64,000 nt of DNA. Source: Apostichopus japonicus. Lineage: Eukaryota; Echinodermata; Holothuroidea; Aspidochirotida; Stichopodidae. Where the stretch lies: contig NC_092565.1 of NCBI RefSeq assembly GCF_037975245.1, positions 8,778,999 through 8,842,998 of the forward strand. The letters run 5' to 3'. The notes beneath the pieces are model-generated. The model was given only the letters and a program-made list of their open reading frames with translations, searched no databases and was not told the origin of the DNA. Shown here piece by piece: positions 13,157 through 25,800 of the stretch. The stretch's first letter is position 1, and every line of letters starts with the position of its first letter. Position numbers and translations under genes: made by a program.

Positions 13157-14679
13157 CATCTACTGATATAAAAAGAACTACATGGCTTTCGTATTGTCAG
13201 GTGCTTAAATATCACGTGGATGTAGGCTAAAGGCAAATATTCCATTTTTAGAGTCTTTTCAGTTTCATTACATTGATAATAAAATATGCAACTAAAAGAA
13301 AGATGCTATGAATCACATACAACTACTTTTAAAGATGATTTTGTGTTACAACTTCTTTTCCAATCCTGTCCAGTTGCTTGCAGTAAATATAATTGTGTAT
13401 ATTATAAAGTACATTTTGATGCAGACCCCTACCCCCCCCCCCCAATTCTCCTACCTCGGTCCGCCCATCACTTCCCCCTACCCGACCAGCTCCCTATTTT
13501 TGTTATGCAATTCATGATGTTTGCAAAATAACAATTAAGTCAGAGTGACCTATTTGTTTTCCGGAATCAAATCATCCTAAATTTCCACCTTGACATAATA
13601 CCGATGGTGACCGATAAATTTAGACCATGTATGGGAGTACTGGCAATACCTAGTAATAGACCTAGAACATATAATACGTCGACTCTGCGGTTTACTACAT
13701 AATTCCTTTTTAAAATAACAATTTATAAATTGCCCCGTTTTAGTATAGCGATAGTGTAACAATTTAACCCAGCTCTCCTATCGTAACAGTTTCATCAATG
13801 CGATCAACCTATCCGTTAATACCAGTTACTTAAATAAGCGGTAGGCTCAAAGACCGAACGAACCGCCTGCACCCCATGAGACCAATCTTCGTCGCCCATC
13901 TGAGCTTCTCGGGCACTTTTTACCGACCTGACCATCCCTCAAACTTATAAACTTTCTTCCAGGATTTCTTAACTGGAATATACATTTTTGGATATTAAAT
14001 AAAAGTTATCTTGATAATCACTACATCGCTGACTGCCTCTTAAAAAATTGAACCACTGTTTTCCTGCTGTGTTTAATTTTCTCTCAATTCGATGGGTGAT
14101 TTTACCTTTGGAATGCCTCCTTTCATTTCTCTCCCGACAGTTAACAATTTACAAGAGTTTATTAGGTGCGAATTGCAACGCTATAGAATGGCACCGATCT
14201 ACGTAAAATTCGGAGGAATGTTACATAGTATCGATGTCAAAAGCGGAACGTAAGACTGATAAATATTACATCTACAAATAGGATATTGCGGTCCATTATA
14301 AACTAACGGTTCTGTTTGGTAACAAAACTAAGCTTACAATGGTTTTAATGACATTTATAATATGCCAGAGCAGGGAGTCGTTAGGGCCAGAGGCGTCGTG
14401 AAGGATAAGGGACATTAATTGAATCAAAATAGGAGCAACAGATACGGTAAATAAAGAAAACAAAAACATTAACAGACCCCCTTCCTTTAACCACATGTAT
14501 ATGACCCTTAAAATCAATAATGGCATTAGGTTTAGTGGGTCCCACGCCCTGTCCCAGTTTTCACCCCTCGCTCTCCCTTCTCCAAACCCAACCAGCATTT
14601 CATTTGGACGATTTGTAACAGATCTGTTTGTATGTATATAGATAATAGACAAATTAGAATATTAACCGTATATAGTTCG
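10901..14679. other. Intergenic DNA with small hairpins and TA repeats
   Basis: No supported gene. It contains a short GC hairpin with stem GTGCCG/CGGCAC near 11120-11140, (TA)n runs near 11233, 12588 and 13126-13155, and a C-run near 13431. The remainder is AT-rich unique-looking sequence. Confidence 0.5.
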
Positions 14680-14689
14680 ACACAGCACC

Positions 14690-15012
14690 ATCACACTGCG
14701 CACCAGCATGGACGTGAAAGTTCGTCAAAATGCCGAAGTGCTGCGATACATGTATCGCGAAAGAGGCCCTCGGACATTCCAAGACCTATACCCTACTGCC
14801 GTCGGCCGTTTCGCGTTTTTCTGTCGTGATTGTTAATAAACAAATATCAGTCCACAGTCATATATTTGTTTCTTATTTGTAGGTCTTGCTGTATATATGT
14901 TTGTATTACTGTCTGTGTGTATATCGCAGTCTATTGATGCTTATACTTTTACCTTTTTTCCGTTTTCGACCTGTGTTTCCGATTGTGGACAATAAATTCA
15001 ATTCAATTCAAT
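14690..15012 (+). mobile_element. LINE-like 3' end with AATTC tail
   Basis: A GC-richer open segment (about 14700-14830) carries two overlapping frames that end in stops near 14830 and 14880. It is followed by an AT-rich 3' region and the tail AATAAATTCAATTCAATTCAA at 14991-15011. A 3'-anchored coding remnant with a short tandem tail fits a 5'-truncated non-LTR retrotransposon. No reverse transcriptase motif survives in the piece, so the family is not assigned. Confidence 0.45.
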
Positions 15013-18000
15013 AACCCGAACAACCCGAAAACCATTATTAATTTAAACAAACTGCCAAAATATTATGCAAATGTATACGTAACCAAAATGTACGTTAACA
15101 ACTATTGAATAGGTTTTACTTTCAATTAAGTCCAAACGTAAATTTTTACAATATATAGTCCTATTCCTTTAAAAGATGACACGCAGTCAATACCACCAAT
15201 TATTATACCTGTAGTGCATTTCGGAAGTCGTAATGAGTGTTTCGAGAAACCAATTATTTGAATCCAATGGGGGTAACAACCTCGCATCGGGACCTCAAAA
15301 AGAAGAAAAGAAAAGAAAAAGGACGAAAGATCGTATAAATGTCCGTCTACCTAAGATCAAAGGGTCACGAAGTCAGTTTTTGTAATCTAATTTATTATAG
15401 CTAAATGAATATTAACAGTTTTATATAAGTTGTGTATGAAAGAAAGATAACTAAGGTTTTGTTGATTCAAGTTTATTCAAAAAGAGATTTTGTCGTTAAT
15501 TGTTGCGACTATACCGAACAGTTGGCTCGTACATCAACGCTTGCTGTCATGACTACGACATTTAAACAAAGCATATGTCTTTGAAAGATAAAAGCAACTG
15601 TACAATTGTCGAATAATCTCAGAAATTAAATTGTCGATTTAAAGGAGGAAAATGCTATTATTCAAGGAGGTTGGATTCGATTGCTATAATTCGATTCGAA
15701 AGATCACTGAACCGTATAGCTCTGGACCGGCAGGGTTACACTGCCACCTATTGCGTCTGATATACCTCATCAATATGACATGTTCATAACACTAGTGAAA
15801 GTGTTATCAGATTTCGTCACATTATATACCACAATTATTTCATGGGGCCCTGGTATAAGGCTGGTCTTTACACATTACCAACTGCAAAACTATCAGACAT
15901 AGCATGGTGCCATCCAAGTTACGTCACGGATCCTGTCCGTGACGAGAAGCGTATATATCTTTGTTTCTGTATATATGTGTCTCCACTTGTTTTCCCATTA
16001 ACAGTTGTAAACTATTAATATCTACCCTCGACCCCCCCCCTCTCTCTGTATCAGGCTTCCCTCCCCCCTTTTCCGCAGAGGAAGATTAAAGGGAAAGTCA
16101 ACCCACCCACAGTTATGTTCCGCGGGATCATTGTGCATTATAAAATATACGTTTAACATTTCTTATCATGTTGTTCTTTATTAATATTTGAATATTTGGA
16201 AATTTAAAAACCCATTTTCCATGACTTTCTCTCTCTCTCTGCCATCTTTCCTCGTTGTAAATCGAATGAAACCGGACCGTGAACTTGTTACTAACTCCTT
16301 TTACACGATGCATGGAAAAGGGTTCACTGCTTCTCTCTAAAGCATGCACTCAGAATTATTTACGTTTTTTTTTGTGTCATAGCTCAGAGGACGATGCGGA
16401 CTCGTTTGACCTGTTTCGTACCCCTATATAGAGGCACAGTTTTCTCAGTTTGTTGTTCCAAACTCTTTTTTTTTTTCTTGTTCATTTTTTTTAACTTCCA
16501 ATTCCTTAATATATTCATCATTTTGAGCACATCAGCTGTAAGCAAGACATTTTAACCTTTCTAAGTGAAAATAAGCAAAGTTATATTGTTTCGTAACATT
16601 CCACACAAAATATACAGTGGTGATATATAGGAAAGTGTTAAATAGGCCACGATCGCAACCTGCACATTTGAAACGTGCAGAGCATACCGTCAAACTATCA
16701 GTATATCTATACAGCCAGGCAATTATAACGATGGACAAGGGAACGTTTTTGATGTCAATAAACCTACGGATAGTATTCCCCAAACACCAACTTTACTAAT
16801 CGCTTCTCGGTTTGTGGCGCCGAAAAAAAGGACAAAAAATACAAACAAACACGTAATGGAAAGAATGATTTGAATGGTTGAAATGAACTGCATATAGAAG
16901 AATACTTGGGGCGCTTTTTGTAATCATCCTGATATTTACTCTTAAAGTACTGACTTGTTTCTAATCCCGACGGTTGAAAATACTTTAAGGAACAGATCAA
17001 AATACTTGTAGGAATAACATTAATGTATACCAAACATTATAATACCAACACGGATGATGATGGTGATACGTTATGTTTGCGTTATGGGTTAACGGAGTTT
17101 GCTTGACCCCAGAGAGCCTTCTCAATAACTCATCAATTTTATTTTCACACAGGCCAATTGCGCCGCTACCGAGACGGATCACGTCTCTAGAGCGTCGAGC
17201 AAAATTTACAAGGGTGACTTACAGCTTTGAAGTATAAGCTCTATCCTAGTATCTATATGGAAGTGAAATTATATAGCAAGGATAAACCCTTGACAAATGG
17301 TCGAGACTAATATTTATGGTTTATTCGTGATAATTTGCCAGCTCTTCGGGATCGCAAGGGAAATCTTCAAAACTCTATAGAGTATACGAGGTTACCATTG
17401 GCTAGACTTGGCGACTAGCCTTTAGAAACCCGCGAGCAAAATCAGTGGCCAGAAGTCTCTGCCAATCACTAAGCAACACAACAATTATCGGGTTCACCTT
17501 GCCGATCACGTGATCAAATATCGTTACCCCAGATAATATAAAAACCAGACACGGAATTGATACTTGCATACCCTATAGACTGAAGTGATCGTCATCCGAA
17601 AGTTGATCGTTTATTTTCCAGCGAAAGAATACGCAAGGACCATATCTGTATTAAAATATGACTTAGTAGATAATATAAGGTTATTGCAAAGAATTGGGAA
17701 CCTTTTTGAGTTCTAGTAATATCACGTCCGGTTTCCTACAGTAAGGACTGTGCATCTGTGGGTTATGATAAATATTTGGAATGCTTTTTTTAAGGCTTAT
17801 TCGATGATGATGTGGGCTCCTCAATGCATTTCAGGCCTAAAAATTATTTATAAAAAATTGTTTGATCAATTTTATTTAATCAATCAAGAAATGTTGTTTT
17901 AATCTTCATACAGACAACAAACCACCACTTGGAAGTAACTCCAAAACCATAAGCTACCTTCAAAAATTGGCAATGCGTTACATTTTATTTGAAACCATTG

Positions 18001-19329
18001 TGTTTTCCTATTGTAGCCTACCTTGATTATCTGGAGCTTACCTAATGTCCAAGGCTATTTTTTCAATAGCAAGTATAGTGGCGTTGCCAAAGGGTGGCGA
18101 TGGGGGCAAATACAAATATGTTCCGTGTCATAATCGTTGGTCCCCCTCACCTCATGAAATCTGTTAGGGAGATACACAACTCCTTTACTTTACGGATTAT
18201 TATTTAATTTTAGGATTTTAAGACCGTTAACAGTCAAATATGACTGAATGGCTTATAACTTAGACTGACTTCAAGCCACGTTGCTATCCAATTTACAGCT
18301 TTAGCTCGATCAGTTAGAATTTGGAAACCATTACATATGGCGAAGTCGTGATTTGTCCTGGACGATAAACCCACGTTTGCTTTAGCAGGCAAGGACTTGA
18401 ACGAACCCACAATCACACAGATGTGTTTCATTGCTTATAACGTCCCGCCTGCTAAGCCTTAATTAATTTCCTTTGACAATGTTTCATGAAGGTTTCTGTT
18501 GGTCTGGGAGAAAGTAGGACATTTGAATATTTTCTAGTTTGATTTCAGATGGTTTCGTAATAAGGAGTTGTACTTTCATGTTAGTACTACCCTAAGAAAT
18601 AGCAGGTGATGAAATATGCTAATTCAATCAAATCCAATTTAAGAATCACCCACTCACTTCGTTGATTTGTTGAAATGTTAAAAGCGATCTTCGTGTGAAT
18701 AACAGCAATCGGAGGGTTAGTATTAATCATAGGCGTACGAGGCGTGGGAGGGGGGGGGGGGTGGGATAGAGTGGGGCAGAGGAGATTCTTGACCTTGTGG
18801 TCCTCTTGACCTTGTGGTCTGCTAGCACCTTTCCGGTACTGTGGATACCCCTCAAGTATAACTAAGATCTCTCTCTATATGATAATACGAGAAATATGAG
18901 ACACTCTGTCGGGCAAACAACTTTTCTGTCTCGTTAAATATCAACCCCCCCCCCCCCCCTCATCTCCCTCGCGAACCTTATATACGCTTCTGATCCAGCG
19001 TAACATAAAATGACACCTGACTTTCCCTCTTCTTGAATATTTTTAGTGCACTTTCAATAATTTAACTTGAACATTATTTTGTACAATCGCAAGAATTTAG
19101 GATTAGTTTTCTTTGCCAGCTTGAACGAGTTGAAATCACAGAAGTTACATAAACTTTAGACACAAACAAGTTGTTCTCAATAACAATTCGACTGATTCAC
19201 CCGATCGTTTTGTCAAGCAGCCTAACAGCCGATTGAGCATCTCCTAGTTCTTACCGGATGAATGTTATAGCACTAAAAGTACTAGATACCCGACATCTGA
19301 TCTTTGCATGACCATCTCCATGCAAGTTT
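15013..19329. other. Upstream intergenic region of OGA
   Basis: No exon is supported in this stretch. It contains C/G runs near 16031, 18750 and 18944 and a CT-rich tract near 16228. Regulatory elements of OGA may lie towards its right end, but none can be named with confidence except the motif at 19336. Confidence 0.45.
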
Positions 19330-19335
19330 TATGTT

Positions 19336-19346
19336 AAGATGGCGGC
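19336..19346 (+). promoter_or_regulatory. YY1-type core promoter motif AAGATGGCGGC
   Basis: AAGATGGCGGC is an exact match to the YY1 consensus that in animals commonly lies just downstream of transcription starts of housekeeping genes. It lies 453 bases before the proposed OGA start codon. The ATG inside it opens only a 13-codon frame. I infer an OGA transcription start near 19310-19340. Confidence 0.5.
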
Positions 19347-19489
19347 GATACCATGTAATTTTGCTGTCAGTGTAACGTGAAATAACTTTGTTCCTATAAA
19401 AGATGTACGACCATTAACTTGCTTAGTATCCATTTCACCTTTGCCTGAACGAATAATCACTAATAAGCAACTCATATATGAAAAATCAG
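19336..19489 (+). other. OGA: Possible non-coding first exon of OGA
   Basis: The stretch from the YY1-type motif to a donor-like CAG|GTTAGG at 19489/19490 could be an untranslated first exon. It would splice to the acceptor TTTGTAG at 19745-19751, which is preceded by a pyrimidine-rich tract. The transcript start is not visible in sequence, and the 5' end could also be unspliced. Confidence 0.35.
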
Positions 19490-19798
19490 GTTAGGAAGAG
19501 TAGACTAGGTCTCGCCATTTGTGTAAAGGAAGTACCAAACAAGTCGATGGATCTAGCGCCTCAGGTTCCATCACAAATCATTGGCTGACAGACGTTATTT
19601 TTGGAATGTGTGTGTGTACATTAACACGGTTAAATTTATCTGCACAATGCACGTATATATCGCTGTTGAGTGTCGGTACTCAGCGTGGAAACTTCGAACA
19701 TAACAAAACCTCATTAATTCACTTTTTTCTTGTTATTTATCAAATTTGTAGCAGTAGACAGATGAGGAAAGTTTCCGCAATCTGATTACTGTAACGAA

Positions 19799-19835
19799 AT
19801 GTTGTTCAACGAATTTCTATGTGGCGTTATAGAAG
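19799..19835 (+). CDS. OGA: OGA coding exon 1
   Basis: Only 37 coding bases: [12 protein letters not shown] plus the first base of Gly13. FLCGVIEG matches the start of the GH84 barrel (FLCGVVEG in human OGA), which fixes the frame. An in-frame TGA at 19763-19765 makes ATG 19799 the first usable start in this exon. The donor is G|GTTTGT, weaker than consensus but in the right phase for the next exon. An ATG at 19762 opens a 7-codon upstream frame. Confidence is a little lower because the exon is so short. Confidence 0.8.
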
Positions 19836-22800
19836 GTTTGTTTTGATTGCGTAGTCTTACTTCTCCCACTCAGTGCACACCTTTGTGTTAATAACAGGCT
19901 TATACTAAGCTAGCCTAGTTTGTAGCTGGCCTTAGTGCAGAGGGATATAACGGTAGGCTACACTTATCCAATGAATTCAAATGGCGACTGAACCACGTTC
20001 AATTTTCACAGAATATTGCTTGTGTAAGCAGGTGGCTTTGTTGTTGCACATTCTAACGCCACAGGGAGTAATCCAACTAGCATTGTACTGGAAAATGCTG
20101 TGCATAATTGCTTCACGAATGTAATAAAGACAGTATTTTCATTTGGTTATTAAGTCTAGGCTAGGCCTAACGTAGGTTAGGCACATACTTCATAACATCA
20201 GTAATGCCAAACTTGAACCTTTTTAGGCCTACTAGTCTCTCTACACATACACTAATGTGCATAATTGCAGAATACCCGCAACTCTTGAATCTCACAGATT
20301 ATGACTGGAAACCCCTAGTAATCAATGTATTGTCGTTCTCAGAAAGCCCTGTGTGTGTGACAGTTGCAGGGTATTGTGCAATCACTCTCGCTATTGTTAC
20401 CCTTAACCAAAGAAGGTACAGTTATAGAATACCATACCTTTAAGAAATTCTTTAAGTTGTTTACCTTCTCCATTGGAATTCCGACTTCAGTGAAAACAAT
20501 TCTTTCCAAAATACCCTAGCCAAGTATTAATAGTTAGTAATAATTTATTCGGTCCCACCATGTAATCATTTATTAAGTCCCACCGCGACACCAGCCTGTT
20601 AGGAAACTATGTTGTTCTCAAAGCATTAATGCAATAATACATCTTATATAGTATTTATGGTTCAAAACTGTAACTGTAACTCATTACATTGAACACAGTC
20701 TAGCAGATATATGTAAGTAAGCTAACATAAAATAAGTTACTTGGATAGTGATGATTTAGACATTTTTTTGCAAAGTTACATCATCGTTTGGCTTCACTTT
20801 TGTCAAAAGTGCATTGGGAAACTAGCTAGCATACAAGTTTGGCTTACTTCACATTAGTACGGTTAAAACATGAAGTTTATGAAACTTGAAGTCTCAAACA
20901 AAATACATTCAAGCTAATTGTAGCAATTGTTTTACCTTTAAGTATATTTTGGCATTTGAAGGTGTTTTATAAATCCTTTATTTTTTGTCTTAATAATCCT
21001 TATTCCAACAACAACATCTTAAAAAATTCAAGATAAAAATGTGCACATGTCAAAGTAGAGTTAAAATTAAAATCTTTGGTTTAACCATCATGCATTTATC
21101 TCAAGAGATTTGTTGAACTATTGGGGATGAACATCAAATTGCACATTTTCAGTTTCTTATCGTTGAAAATGATGGTTATTTATCGGTGGATTGATTTTCT
21201 TGGTAGGTTTTTACGGGCGACCATGGACAATGGAACAAAGAAAAGACCTATTTGCCTTGATGAACCGGACTGGTCTCAACACATATATGTATGCTCCCAA
21301 AGATGACTGTAAACACAGAGCATTCTGGCGAGATCTCTACTCTGTTGAAGAAGCCGGTAAGACTTTGGGATTCTTTCTGAGATGTTTTGCTCTAAATATA
21401 ATTCTAAGTGAAGAGTAGATAAATATATATGTAGAAACAACAAAATTGTCAGTGTTCTGGCTTGTAATCTAACACTGACTTTCAATACTGTACGTCCCAA
21501 ACTATTACAAGTCAAAAGACTGGTCATGATGTAAAGCGATAAGATAACAAGGTAAGCAGTGTAAGTCAATACTATTCCATGAAGTGTACTGCAAGCTCTA
21601 AAATATTACAACACTACCCTTGTAGTTTGTAAACTCTTGTGTCCTTAGATGTATATTCATTCTGCTTTGGCTTTTATAAAGGAGAGAACCATAGCTTCAT
21701 GGATATATACAATCTTCCTGTGTGAGTGTGTGTGTGTGCACATTTTTATTTCTGGCAAAAATAACTTGAATTTGCTTCAGTCAGTTAAGTGATTTATGGT
21801 TGAGCCAATCCTATTAAAGAAGTGTGTTTAGGTGATAATGCAGTGTTACCTAGGAATATTGTAGTAAAAACATAGAAATCTTTCGTAGTTCTGTGTAAGT
21901 AGCTTACCATAAAGTGAAACGTTCACATCTGGGTTCTGATTGCACTAATGAACCTTGCTTTTGTTAATTACAGAACGACTTACCAGTCTTATTGAAGAGG
22001 CCAAAGAAAACAATGTCACCTTTGTGTATGCACTCTCACCTGGTTTGGATATAACCTTTTCAAATACCAAAGAAGTCACATGTCTTAAACGAAAGTTGGA
22101 GCAAGTAAGTGTAAAGTTTGTCTTTCTCTGGAAGCTAGTAGGATGAAGATACTTTCAACATTAGAGTGTATGCATGTTAAATGAACGACTAATGCAGTGC
22201 AACACCTTTAATTGTTCAACTCATGTATCAGAGCATCAGTGAATCTATGTAGAATCATTGCTTGTGTTAGCTTCTATAGCTCAATATCACAACAAAGGGA
22301 CTGGAGAATAGAGTTTGTCACAATCGAATGGAATTGGCTACTTCGCTATATATCACATGTGACAAAAAATTTAACTATGAGGATGTTTATGACTAGCGTC
22401 CATACTTTTCTTTTTCAGGTGAGTCAGTTTGGATGTGAAGCATTTGCCTTATTATTTGATGATATTGATAAGGACATGTGTCTAGGAGATCAAGAAGTAT
22501 TCCAGTCTTTTGCTCAAGCCCAAGTTTCGGTTTCCAATGAAGTTTATCAGTACTTGGGCCAGCCGACCTTTTTGTTCTGTCCAACAGGTTAGTCTCACTA
22601 CGTTGTTGTGTCTGTGTGAGTTTGTTGTGTTGTTGTTTGTAGCCATAATGCTGTAGTTAAGTGGATGCTTGAAGTGACATTAGAAAGAAGTGAAAGAGGA
22701 AATAACCTCTGTCGTGTTGTGCATTGGATCTGTAATTGTGGAGTTTTTATCCTGGGCATCAGCACTTTTCTGACCTTGGCTTGGTAAACCTGAGTCCTGA

Positions 22801-25800
22801 AGTGATATATCAGGTACAGAGGACTTGGCATATATATGACTGGAAGTTTGTGGAAGCAATGTTGTAGATCCTCATACCAGGGATTTGCTCAGGAATATTT
22901 GAGTGCCGGGGAGGATTTGTGCGGTAGTGTGGGGGAGGGGTCTAAGGGGTGGGGGTGGGGTTATCCTCTCCGCGTTGGAAATTTTTTTCAAATGTATGTT
23001 TACATGGCAAATGGTGCTATCTTTTTCCTATTTCAGGACCTAACTTCTGTGCCAAGTATTCATTCATACTTTCGTAATGGTAAAATTTAATCATAAAAAA
23101 AAGTGCCGGGCGGAAACTTTAAAATACTGTTTATGCTGGGTGACATTTAGAACTGCCAGTCGCAGCCGCCTGGCATGAGCACATCCCTGTCATAAGTAAA
23201 CAGTTGACAAATGTTATCAGAAGAAACATTTTACTAGAGAGATGATTTCCAAATTCAACTCAAAGTAGGCAACAAAATAGCTGAACCAGCTTTGACATTA
23301 TAAGACACAAACAGAACAAACCTCCTGGCATGATAGATGATTATTTCATGGTCGGTCTAGGACTGATCCAAGAAGGTGAAAGACCTCATGTCTTTGATTC
23401 CCTCTTGGTGCAAGTCTTATATCTTTGACTCTGAGCAACATGTAAGCTGCCATTGTATAGCAGAATCGCTGCTTCGGTAGTCACGTCAAGTGGTTTGGCA
23501 TGTTTGGAAGGTCTTAATTAGGCCTGAGGTGGGATCTTCTTCAAATGTAGGTGAGACAATGTTTTTGTTTTTCTCTCCCACACTGAATACTTTTCCCACA
23601 CCACATTTATATGATTCCCATACCACGTACTGACCACATATATGTTTCCGATACCACAGAGTACTGCGCTACCAGAGCAGATCCAGAGATTAGCAAATCA
23701 GAGTACTTGGCCACAGTTGGAAATAAACTTTTGCCAGCCATTAATGTCATGTGGACAGGTAAGTACTGAACATGTAGACTGCTCCTTTGTAAAGTTCACC
23801 GGGTTTACTTCTAAATTGCACTCTTGTGCGGATATTTACGGTCTTGGTGAGCTAAAAGTTTCTCCCTGTGTGGGAGAAACTGAGGTAATGTTTCCATGAG
23901 TTTAGTGCTTAGGTTGCTCTTAGTAACTGTTAGCAAACTGCTTATCCACTAAAGAGCCTGTGTTAGAGATTGTTTAAAAGTGAGTGGGTCTGACGTTTCG
24001 ATCCGAGCAGGATCTTCTTCAGAGGCTGAATGATAAGTAACAGTAACAGAAGGGACAAATACAAGCACAGAATACAGACAGGTTAATGAGCATGGTGAAA
24101 ACAAAAGAGATAGAAGTAACTTAAATGATACAACAAGGTCTATGTTGGCTTAAATCTATTGTTGTATATGACTGTTATGCATTATTTTGTCACTCAAGTA
24201 CATCATACATTATTTTATATGAAAGCTAGGCAAAATTTCTTAATTTCCTATGATGGCAGTATCACCTGTTATTTTGCCTAATAAATCTGGGGGGGGGGGG
24301 GGCAGGGGGGGTGGGTGACAGCACCTTAAGTAGAAAAATGTCTACCTTAAAAATCATTTTGTATTCTGTAATACATATGACAAGATCCCTGTCACTTTAG
24401 AAAGGTTTCAAGTACCACTTTGTGTTTGTCTCTCTTGTGTTAGGACCCAAAGTCGTCTCCAAGGAAATAACTGTAGCATCTGTGAAGGAACTCTCAGCCG
24501 CTATTAAGAGAAAACCGATAATATGGGACAACGTTCATGCCAACGATTATGACCAAAAGAGGCTATTTTTAGGTAAGTAATGTGCAATCGTTGGACTCCA
24601 ACGGCCGTTCATATAAGAAGACATACCCTCCCACAGGAATCTTCTGCTGTCTATCATTAACCTTATTAGTAAATGAAAGTGCCAATTTTTGCATTCCCAG
24701 TCATCTGGGACTCACAATCTTATGCATTTATATAACGCTTACAAACTTGACGAATTGTTCTACTCAGTCTAATTCTTCTTTGAACTGGTTAATTTCTTTG
24801 AATCCTACTCTTACCAGATGTGCTCCTAGAGTAAATAGTCCTATCCTATTGGCGGCAAACTTTTTGTAACTATTTCAAACTGTTCCAACATAGTTGTGAA
24901 AATAAAAGCTAACCAAACTCATGTTACTCATGGTATGTCACAAAGTCACTAAGCAGACTAAGTAGATATGGTGTTCGGGTGGTCTGGTCTTAAAACCAGG
25001 AAATGTCCTGGGAATGGTATGGTCAAATTAGCAACCTCTTCTCTGGGTCTTGAATTTTGAAATTTTGGTCTGAAAAAGCAAGAGAAAATCCTCATTTGAA
25101 CATCAGTCTCCTTATTGATTTATTTTCATAACTTTTATTAAAAGTTCCTTAATAGACCTGGCAATATTGGATAATGTGTAATTTCCCATCAAGGAGGTCT
25201 TCTTGTAAGTTTGCAAAGGCATAAGGTCTAGCTCTGTGACGTTCAGATCATATGCTACTTACTATAGATAGCCTAACATTAGTTCCTAATAAGTGTGTAG
25301 GCTTCATAGTAAACTGCAAAGTATGTATTGGACTTGAAAAAGTGTGGAAATTCATTTGTTTAAAAGCGTGGGAACCATAAGTAGGTCTATCAATTTGGTA
25401 ACATTCTCTCCATCAAAGCATTAACAATAATGTTAATTTTGGCTCATTATGATCTGTGGAGTCTGTTGAATTAACTAATATCAATATCTTGAGCTGCATG
25501 TTAAGTTTGTTAACACAACTCTAAGTAATGGACTCACAAGGTACCTTTGGCCAAGCACAAAACAGTCTTTGGACAATACCTTAATTGCACAACGGGTGAC
25601 AGACTGAAACCAATGTTGTTGAATATTTCAATACTTGAAGCTAGTACAAATGTTGATGAGAATATTTGATTGCATTTAGGAAGGGCAAACATATCTCTTA
25701 TTCGCTGATGCTGATGCAGTCCTGCCTTCACTCCTCCTCAGGTCCATTTCAAGGTAGATCTACCGACCTCAGGCCTTACCTGAATGGCTTCTTGACGAAT

